Shown in pieces: positions 12,801-25,679 of a stretch of 64,000 nucleotides of DNA. A program made the position numbers and the translations under genes. Numbering within the stretch: position 1 is the stretch's first letter; every line of letters begins with the position of its first letter. Where the stretch lies: positions 7,068,001 to 7,132,000 of the forward strand of contig NC_084726.1 of NCBI RefSeq assembly GCF_033807575.1, read 5' to 3'. This DNA comes from Cydia pomonella (Eukaryota > Arthropoda > Insecta > Lepidoptera > Tortricidae). Under the pieces are notes generated by a model. It had not been told where the DNA came from. It ran no database searches and saw nothing but the letters and a program-made list of their open reading frames with translations.

Positions 12801-14224
12801 ACACTAAACATCCATAGCCAATATAAGATGTCAAATGTTATCACAATTTCATTTTACTATTTTTAATACTATCATATTTAGCTTGTTGGATACTAAAAAG
12901 GAGCTACAACTCTAACACATGTATCTTTCCTCAAGACTGCGTATAAGTAGTCATTTAGTCAACTATGTTGTTCTGAGTTGATTAAATTGAACAAAAGTTT
13001 ATTTTTACATCGATAAAGCGACGTGTATACTATAATATTTACAAAAGCTCAACTAAACATGGATAGGTTTATTAGCATCCACTTCATTTGATAAACTCCT
13101 GATCATCAGCTAACTCGAATCAGTCAATCGTGTCATGTCTTTTAAGTATTTGATAGGATACAATCATCTTTCTATACTCCTATTTTGTTCCATATTCCTC
13201 TCGATATCAATTATAAAGAAACAGCTGTATGTTATAACATACCCAATCTCTCTGCTCTATTGTTTTTGTCTTTTTTCAATAATTTTAATAATTCCTTTCT
13301 TTTACTACGTTCAACACTTATTTATTAGTTATCCTATTGTTCGAACATATGCGTTAAATTTTTTCAGGCATCATATATTCAAATCTTCTATTATACCTCT
13401 ATCTTGTCGCCTCTCTTTTTTTTTAACTGTTTGGGTCATTATTTACGTTTCTGTTTCTCATTTCACTATCGACTCACAAGAGATCACGAATTGTTCTACT
13501 ATAAGTAAGCTAACAAACTACAGCAAACTTTTGCAATACTGTTTCGTGTCTTAATTATTGGTTGCATTAAGAAAACCCAGAATTCATTTATGAAAATACT
13601 ACTAGCTTGTAGTTAATTTCATGTTCAAACTGGGTAACTTGATACTTTAGTCTGTAATGACATCACCTGTACACAGTTTGTCAATAAAATATTTCTATTC
13701 TATTTTAACTATGCATTTTGTCCACCTCTCAAAAAGATTACTCACACTGCTCTGGTCTATCCATTATAAGTCTCTTTATCCCGTCAAATGACAATTAATT
13801 TCTGTTATATTTATCAATCTCGTATAAACTTTCGATATCTTTTTCTCTAGTATACCGGCTTCTGCTTACCTACCTAAGTACCTCGATACTTTTCAATTTC
13901 CTGCTTAAAGGCAAATCTCTTTACTCGAAAGAAAGAAAGAAAACCTCGATCTGTGTTAGAACTCAGTCACTTTACGTACTTGCTACTGTATCATTACTCA
14001 CGACGGTATAAATTTCTGCAGTTCAGTTTTGGATCACTATATCAAACTCAAGAGCCTTAATCAATGCTCAAGCATTAAACGCATTCATGTTCAATTACGT
14101 TCTTCATCTGGCTCAACACCCGAAATTCAAACAACTGTTTTTTCCTAGAAAAAAAGAATTTTTTTTTGTAAAAAATATTAATTGTAACACACATTTCAAT
14201 CGAACAATAGTCACAGACATACAG
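9822..14224. other. Non-coding left part of the repeat-bounded block
   Basis: AT-rich and, from about 11.2 kb, strikingly pyrimidine-rich on the plus strand (many CTCT and TTTC runs). Open frames such as 13135-13554 encode low-complexity hydrophobic residues typical of biased sequence, and I do not call them genes. A LINE-type tail lies at 11318-11392. A small hairpin (ACAAT-GTCTCT-ATTGT, near 12571) has a pyrimidine-rich loop. The final 35 bp before 14225 (CATTTCAATCGAACAATAG and on) match 26309-26340. Confidence 0.45.
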
Positions 14225-14376
14225 TACCCAGATAGCATTTTAGACTTGGACCCGCCTTGCAACAAGTTTGACGTATCACAAGTGAAGGGTTGTGACAAGT
14301 TTGCGATGACAAGTATGTACACTTGACGCAAGCCTGGATCAAACCTCCTAGTTTCCCAACAACAAACTTGCAAGAA

Positions 14377-14695
14377 GTTTGTTTTGCAAACTATGTGCAA
14401 TAATGACATGTTCGATTTGCATCGTGTTTGTTTCGACAATTTATATGCAATATTGACATTGTAAACCTTACATATTTTTTGTTTTAACAAACTATATGCA
14501 ATACTGATATTATCAACCTCGCATGATGTTTGTTCTAACAAATTATACGCAATACTGACATGTCAGATTTACGTCTTTTTTGTTTCGACAATTTATATGC
14601 AAGGCTAACATGTCAAATTTGAATGATGTTTGTTTTCATAAACTATATGCAATAGTAACATCTCAGCTTTGCATAGTGTTTGTTTAACTAAAGGA
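14377..14695. repeat. Left subterminal tandem array, ~50-bp units x7
   Basis: Units start near 14377, 14425, 14477, 14528, 14577, 14628 and 14678, each with a variant of GTTTGTTTTAACAAAC (a short hairpin), then TATATGCAATA and TGACATGTCA. The units are about 70-85% alike. The array sits 150 bp inside the left end of the 12-kb transposon. Confidence 0.7.
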
Positions 14696-14954
14696 TTTTT
14701 CGTCACAATCGAGTGCGATGCTGGCGAGGCGTGAGCGAGGCGCGTCGCTGAGGTCCGAATGTTAGCCTCACGTCGTGACACGAGGCACAACGGTGTGTCG
14801 GACTGTCGGTGTCGCGCCCGCGCCGACGCCCCGCCGGCATCGCGCTGGAGTGTGACGAAGCCTTAAACTAACTAAATAAAACAAATTATTCATGGGTAAT
14901 TGTGTAAGATTTTATTACAGTATTTATTAGGTATGGAACACAACATATTATTTT
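14696..14954. other. GC-rich patch inside the transposon
   Basis: A locally GC-rich segment (about 14710-14860) with GCGAGGCGTGAGCGAGGCGC and CGCGCTGGAGTGTGACGAAG, probably an inserted repeat fragment. No exon fits it. Confidence 0.3.
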
Positions 14955-15186
14955 ACAGTACATATGGTGCTACTTTCCCGCACGCGTGCGGGAATGAGCA
15001 CTTTCTGTGCATATGTCGAAACTTTAAAGACCCATATACAGTACATATGGGTCGTTGTACGATACACGTGCGAATCAGTAATTCGCATCTAGTGTCGATT
15101 TCAAACACTCCCTTCGGTCGTATTTTAATTTATCACCACTCGTTGCGAATTTCCTATTTTTTGCACTTGTATCGTAAATAACTATT
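14955..15186 (+). repeat. Fold-back element related to 610-845
   Basis: Begins AGTACATATGGTGCTACTTT and contains CCCGCACGCGTGCGGG, a perfect 16-bp palindrome, then TTGTACGATACACGTGCGAA and ACACTCCCTTCGGTCGTATT. It matches the inner half of the element at 136-845 and part of 61640-61850. Confidence 0.65.
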
Positions 15187-15655
15187 AAAGCACTATTGGT
15201 TAAACTGACTGGTGTCAGTATGCAATAATAATATATAAAGAGTACCAACATACGGTATTGTTACTTAATGCACAGACTCGTTATTTATCCCTTAATAAGA
15301 CCCCAGTTATACACTGGGGAATACATCTACAGTAAAAAAACCTAAATAATTAAAAAAAACACGTGGTAAATATATGCACTCTACCTATTAGTACACTTGA
15401 TTTAACATATATTCTCTATTAAAACAGTGATATGATAACTCACCTTCCTTAACAGGCGTAGTGCATAAATTGACCACTTATTGCCGTGGATTTCTTAACA
15501 CCAAAATTAAATACTGATGAAAAAAGTAAGTATAAGGTACGAAAGCAATATATATCAACTATATAATAATGGTTTTCTCAATTGAAAATGCTGAAGGATT
15601 CTTCCATTTTCTCATATTAGCTATGTTTAAAATATCGCCTCTGCCTTTATAAGGG

Positions 15656-18600
15656 TTATGCTTGTCTGTTTAGTCTTTCTGCCCTGAAACAAATAAATAA
15701 TATTATAATGACATGCCGTTTTTACCACATACCAATCGACTTGAGGTATATATCATAGACGCATTAAGGTTACCTACTTTATACTTATTTTTTTAGGATC
15801 AGAAAAATAACAGTCTAACGTGGGCAGTTATTTCAGAAAATTGCAATGCAATGAAGGTAAATGGGTTTGTTTGCCATAATTTACTTTTCTATCGACACCG
15901 ACCTTAGAAACTAGGGATTTTCAAAGCATTAATCCTTACAGTAATTCTTACCTTCTTGTTGTCCTAACTTTAGCCTGATTCAGCCAGTCGCTAATTATTT
16001 CTTTCAGGTTTTCTTCTGTCGCATCTTCGTAAACTTTCTTGCAGATTTCTGAATAAAAAACGATTTGAATTTACTTGTGCTTACGAAATTTTAAGCAGGC
16101 GTATGGGAAAGGTATAAATAATACTTTTTTAATATAATTATTAAATATGATATGAGGCCGTTAATGTCAAAGTCGGTGTTGAGATACTTTAATGTTAGGA
16201 AATTTGGTCACAAAATATACTTACGAAAGATTATTTTACAGGTTTCTGTCTTTAAAAATGGTTTTTTATTGGAGTTCTTCATTTGTTTTCCAGTTAAGGA
16301 ATATAGCTCGGCAACTTCGTCTTGTAGTATTCTTTTCAACATATTAGTGGTTAGACTTCGAATGTTTCTACCGCCAATACCAGCCAAAAATGATACCTAT
16401 TAAATAAAAGTTACAAAATTACAAGATAAAAAACAATACATAAGTGTCGGACATAAGTAGACAAGTGTATACTGTATACTCACAATTGCCTGTTTGTTCC
16501 GGACTATTTGTAACTGGTCATTGAAATGACAAAAACTCGCATCATCCTTTACTGGAAGAGTAGCTAATAATTCAGAAATTTCTAAATTATCTTGTGTATA
16601 TGCATTAAAGCTATCTGCTGTATGTGTCCCTAAAAGTATGTCAACTTTTCTATTCAATTCAGACATTTGTTTGGCCAAGTCAGTCACGACCTGGATTAAA
16701 TGAGCCTGCTGCATGCCAAATTGTTTGCTTACGGAGCAGCCTACAACAATAATATGTAGTTAGATGGTGTCACAAGGGAGCTAAATTACATTTATGGAGA
16801 AAGCGTACATAATAATCCTTGACAAAGTAAAGCTCGCTACGCTCGGGATTCTAAAATAGAATGCACGATGAAAATACTTTTTCTCCACTCCACCTCGGAA
16901 AGGCGCTCTTAATATCCTTTAATAAGTGTGTGGAAAGTTACGTTTTATCCACATGGGGGGAATGTAACTTGATACAAATTCTAACAACAATATTATTCAT
17001 TTTCTGCGATAATTTTGAATGATAAATATTGAATAGCAATAATTTTGATTACATTTGCATTATTTAACAGCTTGTATTTTCCTCGCATTGTTGTGGTGAA
17101 AAATGTTGTATTGCACTCGGCGGCAAAGTTTGTTCAACCTCTCGTGCTTTGAGGCCCTCGCACGCTCAAGATTCCACTTTTTTAACCACTCGCTACGCTC
17201 GTGGCTCAATTTCGGAATATTTCGCTGCCTCGGGTCTCAATATAAGCACGAGAAGTTAAACAACAACTTTGCCCCCTTGTATAATAAATAACTATTGCTA
17301 GGTGCCATATGTAACACATGCCTATACTTTTTACGCCACCTTTGAGGAAAATAAAAGACCACTAAGACAATCAATACATCCACCATCCACCTGACATCTG
17401 TCATTCAACATCCGTTATTTGACGTCCGTCTTCAGACATTCGTCATCCGCCATTCGACAGTCATCCATCATCACAGACTAGATCCAAACACCGCTATATG
17501 AAGCATATGGAGCTCAGATTAGAAGCTAAGACCGCGAGGTCACCACAAATATAGGAGCTCTTTTGCTTATAAAATACTGCGCCGTGAGCCGCACAATTGA
17601 ATTGATTCCTGTTCTAATTTATGCTACAACAACATGAAAATGATATTTGTTATTAATAAGGTCACAAATTAGTATATGGGAGCGCCCGTGTGTGGTGACC
17701 TCAAATAGTGTCGCATGCTCCGCGTCTAGTGGGTAAAAGAGATCCGTGTCCATCATCTTTCGTCGTCATCGTCATCATACCACAAATCACAATGGCCGCA
17801 AAGGTAAAAATTAAATAATGTAGCCCTAGATATTTTCACAGCACATATTCATATCACCACATTTCACAAACCAAGAGCAAAGTTTTTGCTACTCATGCCG
17901 ATTTTAGTTCGTTGTCATGCTCACGATTCTGAATGATAATAGCTCGCTACGCTCGTGATTATATTATAGAATCGGCACTCGTTGCAATTACTAACTTTGC
18001 TCTCCTATTGCACAAATAACTATTTCTGAATAGGTGATGTGAAGAAATATTCTATCTACATCTAATCTAAAAACAATAACGAAAAAAACACATACCAGAG
18101 ATACCGTTCGAGAAATTATTTGTGCAGGCTAGAGTATGAGTGGGACTACATACAATGATAGAGTTTCCATCTATTGCCCCATGGTTGTTAACTTCTGCAC
18201 AGTTGTTAAATTCTTCAGGCACAATGTCTGCAACAAACACATAAAAGGCAAACGTTAAAGCAATATATAACAAAAAATTTAGTTTCTACAAATTATTTCT
18301 AAATCTGCTAAAAATGCGTATCAGATAAGCTGTCACACACGGTGGGTAGAGAATGTAGAGATTTAGGGTGACTCCCTTAAAAGTAGCTACCAAAGCTATT
18401 TTTATTCACCCAACACGATTAATAACCAAAAAAGAGACAGAAAAACGGACTTCGGTTTAAAAAATCAGTTTCAAATTTTATTTCTACGTAACCTCCTCGG
18501 GATCCTTAAAATAGACATGGTCAATATACAATAAACCAATTACCATATGCGTGGTCTTCAACTCCACTAGAACACAGATGGCCTTCTACAGCTGGGTTGT

Positions 18601-19859
18601 GTTGACAATTCATCTCTTTAGAGGAATTACTGGCATTTTTATTTGTGTCTGCTACTAACATGGCACTTATTTTAGGTTTAGGAGGAGTTGGATATTTAAC
18701 TAAATCATTTTCTTTTTTTTTTTTAATATTTGCTGGGTTTTTGACATCTTCATAATGGGGTATTCATCTTCTGAGTTAGAGTCTTCTGGCAGGGATATTT
18801 TTTTTAGTCTTCTTTTTCTTTTTCTTACTTCCTCATCAGAATCCAAATTGGAAGTTTCTTCTGCTTTTTTCAAATGGAGACGGGCTTCGCTATAATTTTC
18901 TGAAAGTAAAAATGGATTCAGGAAAATTACGAAAAATATATATACGAGATGGTATTGTTTTTAGGGTTCCGTAGCCAAATGGCAAAAAACGGAACCCTTA
19001 TAGTTTCGCCATGTCCGTCCGTCTGTCTGTCTGTATGTCCGAGGCTTTGCTCCATGGTCGTTAGTGCTAGAAAGCTGAAATTTGGCATGGATATATAAAT
19101 TAATAACGCCGACAAAGTCATACAATAAAATCTAAAAATTTTACGTGTAGGGTACCTCCTCTACAGGTAAAGTGGGGGTGAATTTTTTTTTTTTTGCTTC
19201 AACCCTACAGTGTGGGATATCGTTGGAAAGGTCTTTCAAAACTAATATGGGTCTTCAACAAACATTTCTTGATGAAAGTGAATATATTCGGAGATAATTG
19301 CTCCGAAAGAAAAAAAATGTGTCCCCCCCCCTCTAACTTTTGAACCATTAGTCCAAAAAATATGAAAAAAATCTTGGAAGTAGAGCGTAAGAAAGACATT
19401 AAATGAAAACTATAGCGGATATGATCAGTTTAGCTGTTTTTGAGTTATCGCAAAAAGTTTCCCCTTCATAGTAAAAAGACGTACACCCACAGTTCATCCC
19501 TTGGTTAACAATCTACCATACTTTAAGCTCCAGTTTAGCTTATTGTGATGGAAGAGTAACTACGGAACCCTACTCTGAGCATGGCCTGACATGCTCTTGG
19601 CCGGTTTTATTTCCTTTTCAGGTAGGTCCGGAACCCTAAAAATATATCAAAATTTCATACCGTAGTATTTTAGAATTTTTATTTTATACTGCGGCCATTT
19701 ATCCTCGGGTTCAGCTTTCCTTTTTAACAATTTGTCTTTTAATTCTTCTGTACGTACATTAGGGTACGAACATAAATTTTCATTTATTACCCAGTTTGAT
19801 GCAATTATTCCTGGTGCATCAGCCTCGTCCACAAATGTAACGATGGCAAAATGAGCCAT
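15656..19859 (-). CDS. DUF4806-type protein, seven coding exons, one frameshift
   Basis: Assembled by eye from canonical junctions; coding exons in gene order are 19661-19859, 18544-18899, 18096-18227, 16484-16740, 16225-16396, 15952-16048 and 15656-15683. Phases agree at every junction except that exon 2 is one base short; a run of 12 T (plus strand, about 18713-18724) is the likely place. With that base the product would be 413 residues. Exon 1 starts MAHFAIVTFVDE, typical of the N-terminus of insect DUF4806 proteins. A basic/acidic linker follows. Exons 4-6 carry the DUF4806-like part (about residues 288-405) with VSFLAGIGGRNIRSLT, a YSLTGK word and a terminal IISDWLNQAKVR helix. A 3' acceptor just before the ATG (19870) implies a 5' non-coding exon. 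Biochemical function is unknown. Its position inside the 12-kb transposon suggests an accessory, possibly DNA-binding, partner of the transposase; that role is inference. Confidence 0.75.
17087..17295. repeat. Intronic MITE
   Basis: Lies in intron 3 of the DUF4806-type gene. Contains GGCAAAGTTTGTTCAAC mirrored by GTTAAACAACAACTTTGCC, and CTCGCTACGCTCG in the core. A related but distinct copy sits at 17870-18030. Confidence 0.55.
17375..17475. repeat. Degenerate minisatellite
   Basis: A run of imperfect 10-12 bp words of the type CATCCGTCATTCGACA across about 100 bp of the same intron. Short, variable units; no coding sense. Confidence 0.5.
17540..17704. mobile_element. Intronic fold-back MITE
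   Basis: Terminal inverted words GAGGTCACCACA and TGTGGTGACCTC bound a 165-bp segment in intron 3 of the DUF4806-type gene. No coding capacity. Confidence 0.6.
17870..18030. repeat. Intronic MITE
   Basis: Carries GAGCAAAGTTTTTGC and the near-inverse CTAACTTTGCTC at its ends, with GCTCGCTACGCTCGTGATT in the core. Related to 17087-17295 and to a fragment near 16830. Confidence 0.5.
18958..19642. mobile_element. Inverted-repeat element in intron 1
   Basis: Ends are TTTTTAGGGTTCCG (18958) and CGGAACCCTAAAAA (19642), 14-bp inverted repeats. The left end continues GTAGCCAAATGGC and a GTCTGTCTGTCTG run, a repeat I recognise from many moth genomes. It lies between coding exons 1 and 2 of the DUF4806-type gene without touching either splice site. 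A 74-bp inverted fragment of the same left end is at 32103-32176. Confidence 0.65.
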
Positions 19860-20216
19860 TATAAAGAATCTGAAAATACATTACAAAATAAGTACCTATG
19901 AAGCATAGCTAAATTGACCAACGAAATAAGTAAGTAGTAACGATTTTGTCAATAATTCTGGGAGTTTTTCGACTATAAGCGGTTGCGGTGAACATACAGG
20001 ATGGTTTTTTTAATGGGTCAGTATTGGCAGCTACTATAATCCCATGCCCCTATAAGAAGATTATCTTAGCAGGCCTTTAGATTTTTTTAAATTATAACAT
20101 TGCAATTTTTATTTTAATGTAGGCAGCAACAAAATTGGTTAAAACAAAGTTTTTTAGTGCCATCTGTCCTGCTTCCATCAGGGATTTCATAGAGACCAAG
20201 CCATGTTAAGGCAAGG

Positions 20217-20692
20217 GCACTAGGAAAAACACAAATCAAAGAAAACGTTTCCCATACATTGTGAAAATGCTCTTTTATTACTTCGGTCAATCACTCACAT
20301 ACCTACTCATATTATACGCTTTTTAAAATCATAATTTTGTATGAAGACATCACAATGGGGAAGGCAAATGTTAAAGGTTTTGATAGATGCCACCAGCATA
20401 TGTTTCCCCAGTATCTAGTTTTGTTCTATGGGATTTCAGCCAAATCCCAAACTAAAATTTGACGGGGAAAACCTACGCTGGCGCCATCTGTAACAATACT
20501 CTGATGCTATTGGATTACTAAAAATCACGAAAATCAAAGTTACTATTTTTTATACATTTTTTCACTTATGAAGACATGCTGCAAGCTGTAATGAATCACA
20601 GAAATATCCTTATGCGATTAAGTGAATAACCTTGTATTTTTAGCTAATGTATGGAAAATGTTTTCTTTGATACTAGGTGGCTTTCCTAGTGC
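20217..20692. mobile_element. 476-bp element with CACTAGG ends
   Basis: Begins GCACTAGGAAA and ends TTTCCTAGTGC; the inverted arms continue with ATCAAAGAAAACGTTTCCC and an inverse counterpart near 20650. It sits between the two genes of the 12-kb transposon. CACTA-type termini suggest a non-autonomous CACTA-related element. No target duplication is evident. Confidence 0.55.
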
Positions 20693-21183
20693 TCTAAGGT
20701 TGGTTTCTTGATCTTAATCCGTAATAGAAACAGCGAATGGCATCAAATGTGTATTTTTAAATAATTCAATTTTCTCCCTGACTGTGCATGGTTTCAAAAT
20801 TATTTAAATGTCATAAATTAAAAAGCTAAAAAAGGTTTCCTAAAACTATTATCGCGTAGCGGCACGGGGGTTTAGCAGCTACATACACTTGCAGCAGCTA
20901 CATCCACTTCTACTATAGGACTAATATATAGGACTAATTTCAATATCGCGAATAAAATGTTGGGTGTTTCATACACTTCGGCTCTGCAAAAGCAACTTGT
21001 ATTAACAGTTTGACCAGGGGCATATTTCTCAAAAGCTTGTAACTTGTATTAACAAGTTACAAGCTTTTTAAAAATAGGCCCGGCTTGATATCCACATACC
21101 TGTAGTAAGTAATCATCCACTTTGACAAAACCCACAAGGCTAGTAAAGGATAGGACAGGAACAAAGGACATTATGGATGCATG

Positions 21184-23277
21184 CTATGAATGCAGCATTT
21201 TGATTGCGACATGGTGATCATGAAAAGAGAGAAGAACAACTTTTCCCACAATATCCGACACAGGTTTTTCACATAGACTCATTTTTTCTTTTACTATATT
21301 AATTCCTATACTAGAACTTTCTATTAATGGTGTACCAAAGAAGTTTTCTTTAGTTGCAAACTCTTTACAGAGTATAACCATGCTCTGCACATTATTGGAA
21401 AACACTATGTTGCATACTGCTACAATATTACCATGTTTTAAATTGTGCTGTTTTTATTACAAAAGATTGAAATTTAATTGAGCTGAACTGCTGTAATTTA
21501 TCACACCCTGGCAAAAGCAAGCCTGATGAGTGAGGTTTTAAAAATATTGGATAAATAGAACCACAAGGTAATATGTTTTTAGTCCAAAAGTTAGAATTAC
21601 TCATTTCCCCGAACCTCTTAATTATTTGCTGAAGAGGTTTGGCCCCTTTTCTGATATTCTTTTTGAAAACCTGTAAAAAGTTTTCAAATGGAAATGCTGC
21701 ACAGGAATCAAGTGCACCAAATTCATATACATCATCACTGAGGTGTACAAGACCATGTAGATTATAAGTTGCCATTTGGGCGCCATATAAATTGATGAAT
21801 GTTTTAGCAGATTTCTAGCATATTCATTGTATTTAAAGCAATATTCCGGATTTAATAATATACTCATAGAAACAGTAAGGCTTATAAAATTGTTATAATA
21901 TGATAAATATTCAGACTTTAATTTTGAAAGTACTAACGGCCCTGTGTATAGCAAAAAATGGCGAAATTCAGTTGCCTTCCACCTTTTGACGTCATCCAAA
22001 GAACGTGGTTTCCTATTGAACTCTAAAGGCATGTGCTTGGCAAGAGCAACCAGATCAGCACTGATGTTATTTAAAATTTGACGAGGCAGTTTTATTGGTA
22101 CTGGTCCAAACATCCATATATAAATAAGACTGCGCACAACACCTAGGCAAACAAGGTGCATATAATCCAATGGGAAACTTTTAATAAAATTTATGCCAGG
22201 TACTGATATTAATGGCGTTTGAGTACGGTGAAAATCTTCATCATCCATCTTGAGAAACTCTTCATGGGTTCTTAGAGTTGCATCACACTCAGGAAATGTC
22301 ATTCTGTTTTCCAAATAAACACCAGGCTGTCTGCACTTTGTACATGAATAATAACCTGTGTGTCCTTTGACTCCTAATAGAAAAGATTTTGCCGGAGTAT
22401 CACAAACAAAACCTTTAATAGCAACTTTAATGTTTTTGCCGTTAATAGTCAAACCCGAGTTAATCAATTTAGCAACTTCAGAAATAAATTCTTCCATAAA
22501 AGATGTGCAGCTAATAGGTTTTTTAGGGCCACAATACACACCAATATTAGGGAACACAACCGATTTTATTGCAGGAACATTATAGACAGAACCCAAAATT
22601 GGCCAAAACTCCATTGTACTACTTTTAAATAATGGTAACCCATCAATGCTGATTAATAGAAGAATTTCATTATCATTTTCACTAACAAATTTCAATATTT
22701 CCCTCAAATTTTTCTCCAAACCTATATGAGAGTAATGTCCTGGCTCAACAACTCGACAGATAACATTTGCCGGAGTCTTAAGTAATGATCTAGCATCAGC
22801 TGGCAAATCAAAACATTCATGATCTTTTAATATATTCAGCAATTCATTAGTAGCAACATGGGTTATTTGATTTTTGATAGCCCAATGTCTCAAACTATTT
22901 TTAAATGATTCATTCATATCAATTGGATTAACCTGGTCATCACTATCACTATCTGATAAAGGCTGTTCATTAATAAAATTATTAAATGCTGAATAATCAT
23001 TATAAGCTGGAGTATTTTGTTGACTTGGAGAGGAATTGAAATGGTTTTGAGGAGGATGGGAACAATGTCAAGAGGAACCCGGGCTATTCAAGTCAAATTC
23101 GTTCTCTGCCATTAGCTGCACCACCTGACGAGAGTTGTGATGAGAAAACAATATGTTTTCCTCTGTGTGGCTGTCATTGGTCGAAATATTATTTGTTTGT
23201 GTGTTTTGTGCCATTTCTCGTTTTATTCTCTTTAATTGTCCCTGCCTAGACATTAGGACAAAAGGTTTTCGAGACAT
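21184..23277 (-). pseudogene. Tnp2/CACTA-type transposase, disrupted
   Basis: On the minus strand the frame opens with MSRKPFVLMSRQG at 23277, just after a good acceptor (polypyrimidine then AG), so the gene had a 5' non-coding exon. The same frame is cut by TGA at 23068-23070 and then runs open to about 21800. Motifs I link to Tnp2-like transposases, with approximate codon numbers from 23277: SIDGLPLFKSS (210), CDTPAKSFLLGVKGHTGYY followed by a Cys pair (290), FPLDYMHLVCLGVV (369). At about 21800 a lost base shifts the frame, and the expected sequence resumes with YNLHGLVHLSDDVYEFG and AFPFENFLQVFKK. Near 21436, in a run of four A, one extra base shifts back, and the C-terminal part ends at 21184. 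About 698 codons in all. One stop and two frameshifts make it a pseudogene unless some are assembly errors. It is the probable catalytic gene of the 12-kb element. Confidence 0.75.
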
Positions 23278-25679
23278 GTTCAGTTCTTCCTAAAGAAAAT
23301 AAAAAATAGAAAATAAGTAAATATCTCTAGAAGCCGTCAGATTTTTAACTCTAGTCACCAATATCATTCCATATCGACTCATAGTAATGTTTTCGTACGC
23401 CTAGCATATCTTGGCATGTGACGCGCGAATTCATACTTCAAGCGTGACTCGAAGTATAAAGTAAATACGCTACAACCTGTAGGCCTAGCATATCTTACGT
23501 TGTACCCTGAACTCGCGCGTCAAAAGTCAAGTTATGCTAACAGGCCTGCTTGCCCTTTAGCCATCAACACACACACAGTGAATCCTTCCTTAAAGCATCA
23601 CCTCTGGGGTTGAAGACGTCTAAAGGCTAAAATGATATCTGCTTTCGTATAGATAGGCCGTATTCTCGTTAAAAACAACAAAATCGTTACATAAGGAAAT
23701 TAAAGAATTTAACCTACTTACCTACTATGTCCAGTAACAATAAAAACTTTATCACAATATTCACAATACCAGCTTCATGCAGCCTCAGCCATCTTGTCTC
23801 GACCGCCTCTGCTGCCTCTGCTGGAGTTTTTTTTTTTCTTCATAAGGATTTTGGGCGGTAAATTGGTAATAGTAATAGCACAATACGGCCGGCGAACGGA
23901 TGGAGCTGTCAGGTAGACGCTAACCGCGCTATATACTGGACCATGATATTAAAAAACGGTCAAAGTTTTGTTAGACAAAAAAGTGCTCTATTTTTTGATT
24001 GTTAAGGTTTAAATTTAAGAACCTCATAATACGTATTATTAAAGCAAGTAGCGAAAGTTGCGTCAGTTCAACAACGAAGGATGATTCACGACGCTTACCG
24101 AACACTTGCGTAGCAACACGAATCGAACGTCCATTTTATGTCTGACATATTATTTATCGTTTAGTAGTACTGAAGTTAGGGGTCAAATTATATTAGACAG
24201 TGAGACGATTCAAATAATTTTTTTTGAAATGTGAACTGCATATCGTCTTTGTTTTGGGTTTGCGAATTGGCGGCATGGCGGGAATTCGTACAATAACCAA
24301 CTAATCAACTATTAATGTATTGTATTTGTCGAAAGAGTACGAAATTTCGCTTGTTTTGTTTTAATTAATAATAAAATAATCATAGAAATAATATTCATGT
24401 ATGGAATCAGATATTTTTAGCATACTTACTTACGCCATTCAATAGATTTTTCTAGTACCTTGGAAAAATATAGTTAGCAATGGTCTTATTTAATTTTTTA
24501 AAGGAATACGGCAAATATTAATCCTTAAAAAAATAATAATATTTAAGTAGGTACATTAGTAGCAAGTTCTGGTCAAAGTACAACATATTTTCGGTATCTG
24601 AGGTACAATAAAGCAACTTTTTAGACAAGTAAGCTTCGTAATAGCACTTCCAATTGAGATTAGGCTGAAGTAATCCTACCATCGAGTAGCTAATTACTTA
24701 TTTAACTTTAACCCATATATTATATTCTTTTTTTTTATCTGTTAGCAAAACATGAAATCATCATCCTTGATGTAGGTACTTAACATTCGATATACTGACT
24801 TTTCATAAGACAATTTATATTTTGATTTTTTTCTTGAGATACCGACCGCTTTCAAGTTTCGTTGATAGCTTGATTTTGATGATTAATAATAACGTTTCAA
24901 ATAATATGAATGAAGTAGGTATTTCAATAACCGTGGCAATGTGGAAATATTGCCAACTGTCCGAGGTAAAACTAGGACCAAGGTAAAAGAGTTACTTTAA
25001 ATCAATACAAACTTAAATCTGAAAGATCATCATCCGTTTGCAGTAAAATTGAAAGATCATGTAGGTATTGTGTCCTTTTGATGATAATAATTATGTGCAT
25101 GTAGGTACGTAATTTTACTAATTAATAAAATAATTTTATAAAAATTAACTTTGCAGCAACTTTGAAAAATAATTAAAGACCATGTTTCCAACTTAATGTT
25201 ACACCAAAGTTAACAGCAACTTTAAACCAAACACGGAAATAGTATTTTATACAATCTTAATACAATAGAGAGCTTTTCAGTCGAGTACCGTGTTTAGGCA
25301 ACGAAGCTTGCTGAGTTGCTTAAGTGAGGTACGAGATTGAAAAGCCTGATTATATCACTATTGTATACAATACTTATTCTACGAGCTAATAAAAATAGTA
25401 TTTCTTTTACTATAAAACCTAAATAAGTAATGAAAATTGGTAAGTAGTACAAAAGACAAAAACGCGCGAGCCTCTGCCCGCCCGTCCCCCGTTCTATGGG
25501 AGCGCGGCGGCACGTGATTGGTCTATTTTTTTTTTATAGTTGATTACAGCGTATCGAAAAAATTTTGTACACTTGAGTTGGGAGTCCATATATGAAAAAT
25601 ATGCAATTATAGTTTTGTATAAGAAATCTTAATTCAACCATTACAGTCGACGAGTAGAAAAATCAACTTTGATACTTGA
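23278..25679. other. Non-genic right part of the transposon
   Basis: Holds the inferred 5' non-coding region of the transposase gene and about 2 kb without a gene. Two early copies of the TTTGCAGCAACTTTG word appear at 25150 and 25207. A GC-richer scrap near 25460-25515 has no open frame of note. Confidence 0.4.

Noticed and set aside
13135..13554. 139-residue hydrophobic frame, possible membrane protein
   Set aside because: Lies in pyrimidine-biased DNA where Phe, Leu, Ile and Ser codons dominate in any frame; no family likeness.
14113..14541. 142-residue minus-strand frame
   Set aside because: Runs across the 50-bp tandem array; its repeats are explained by the DNA repeat.
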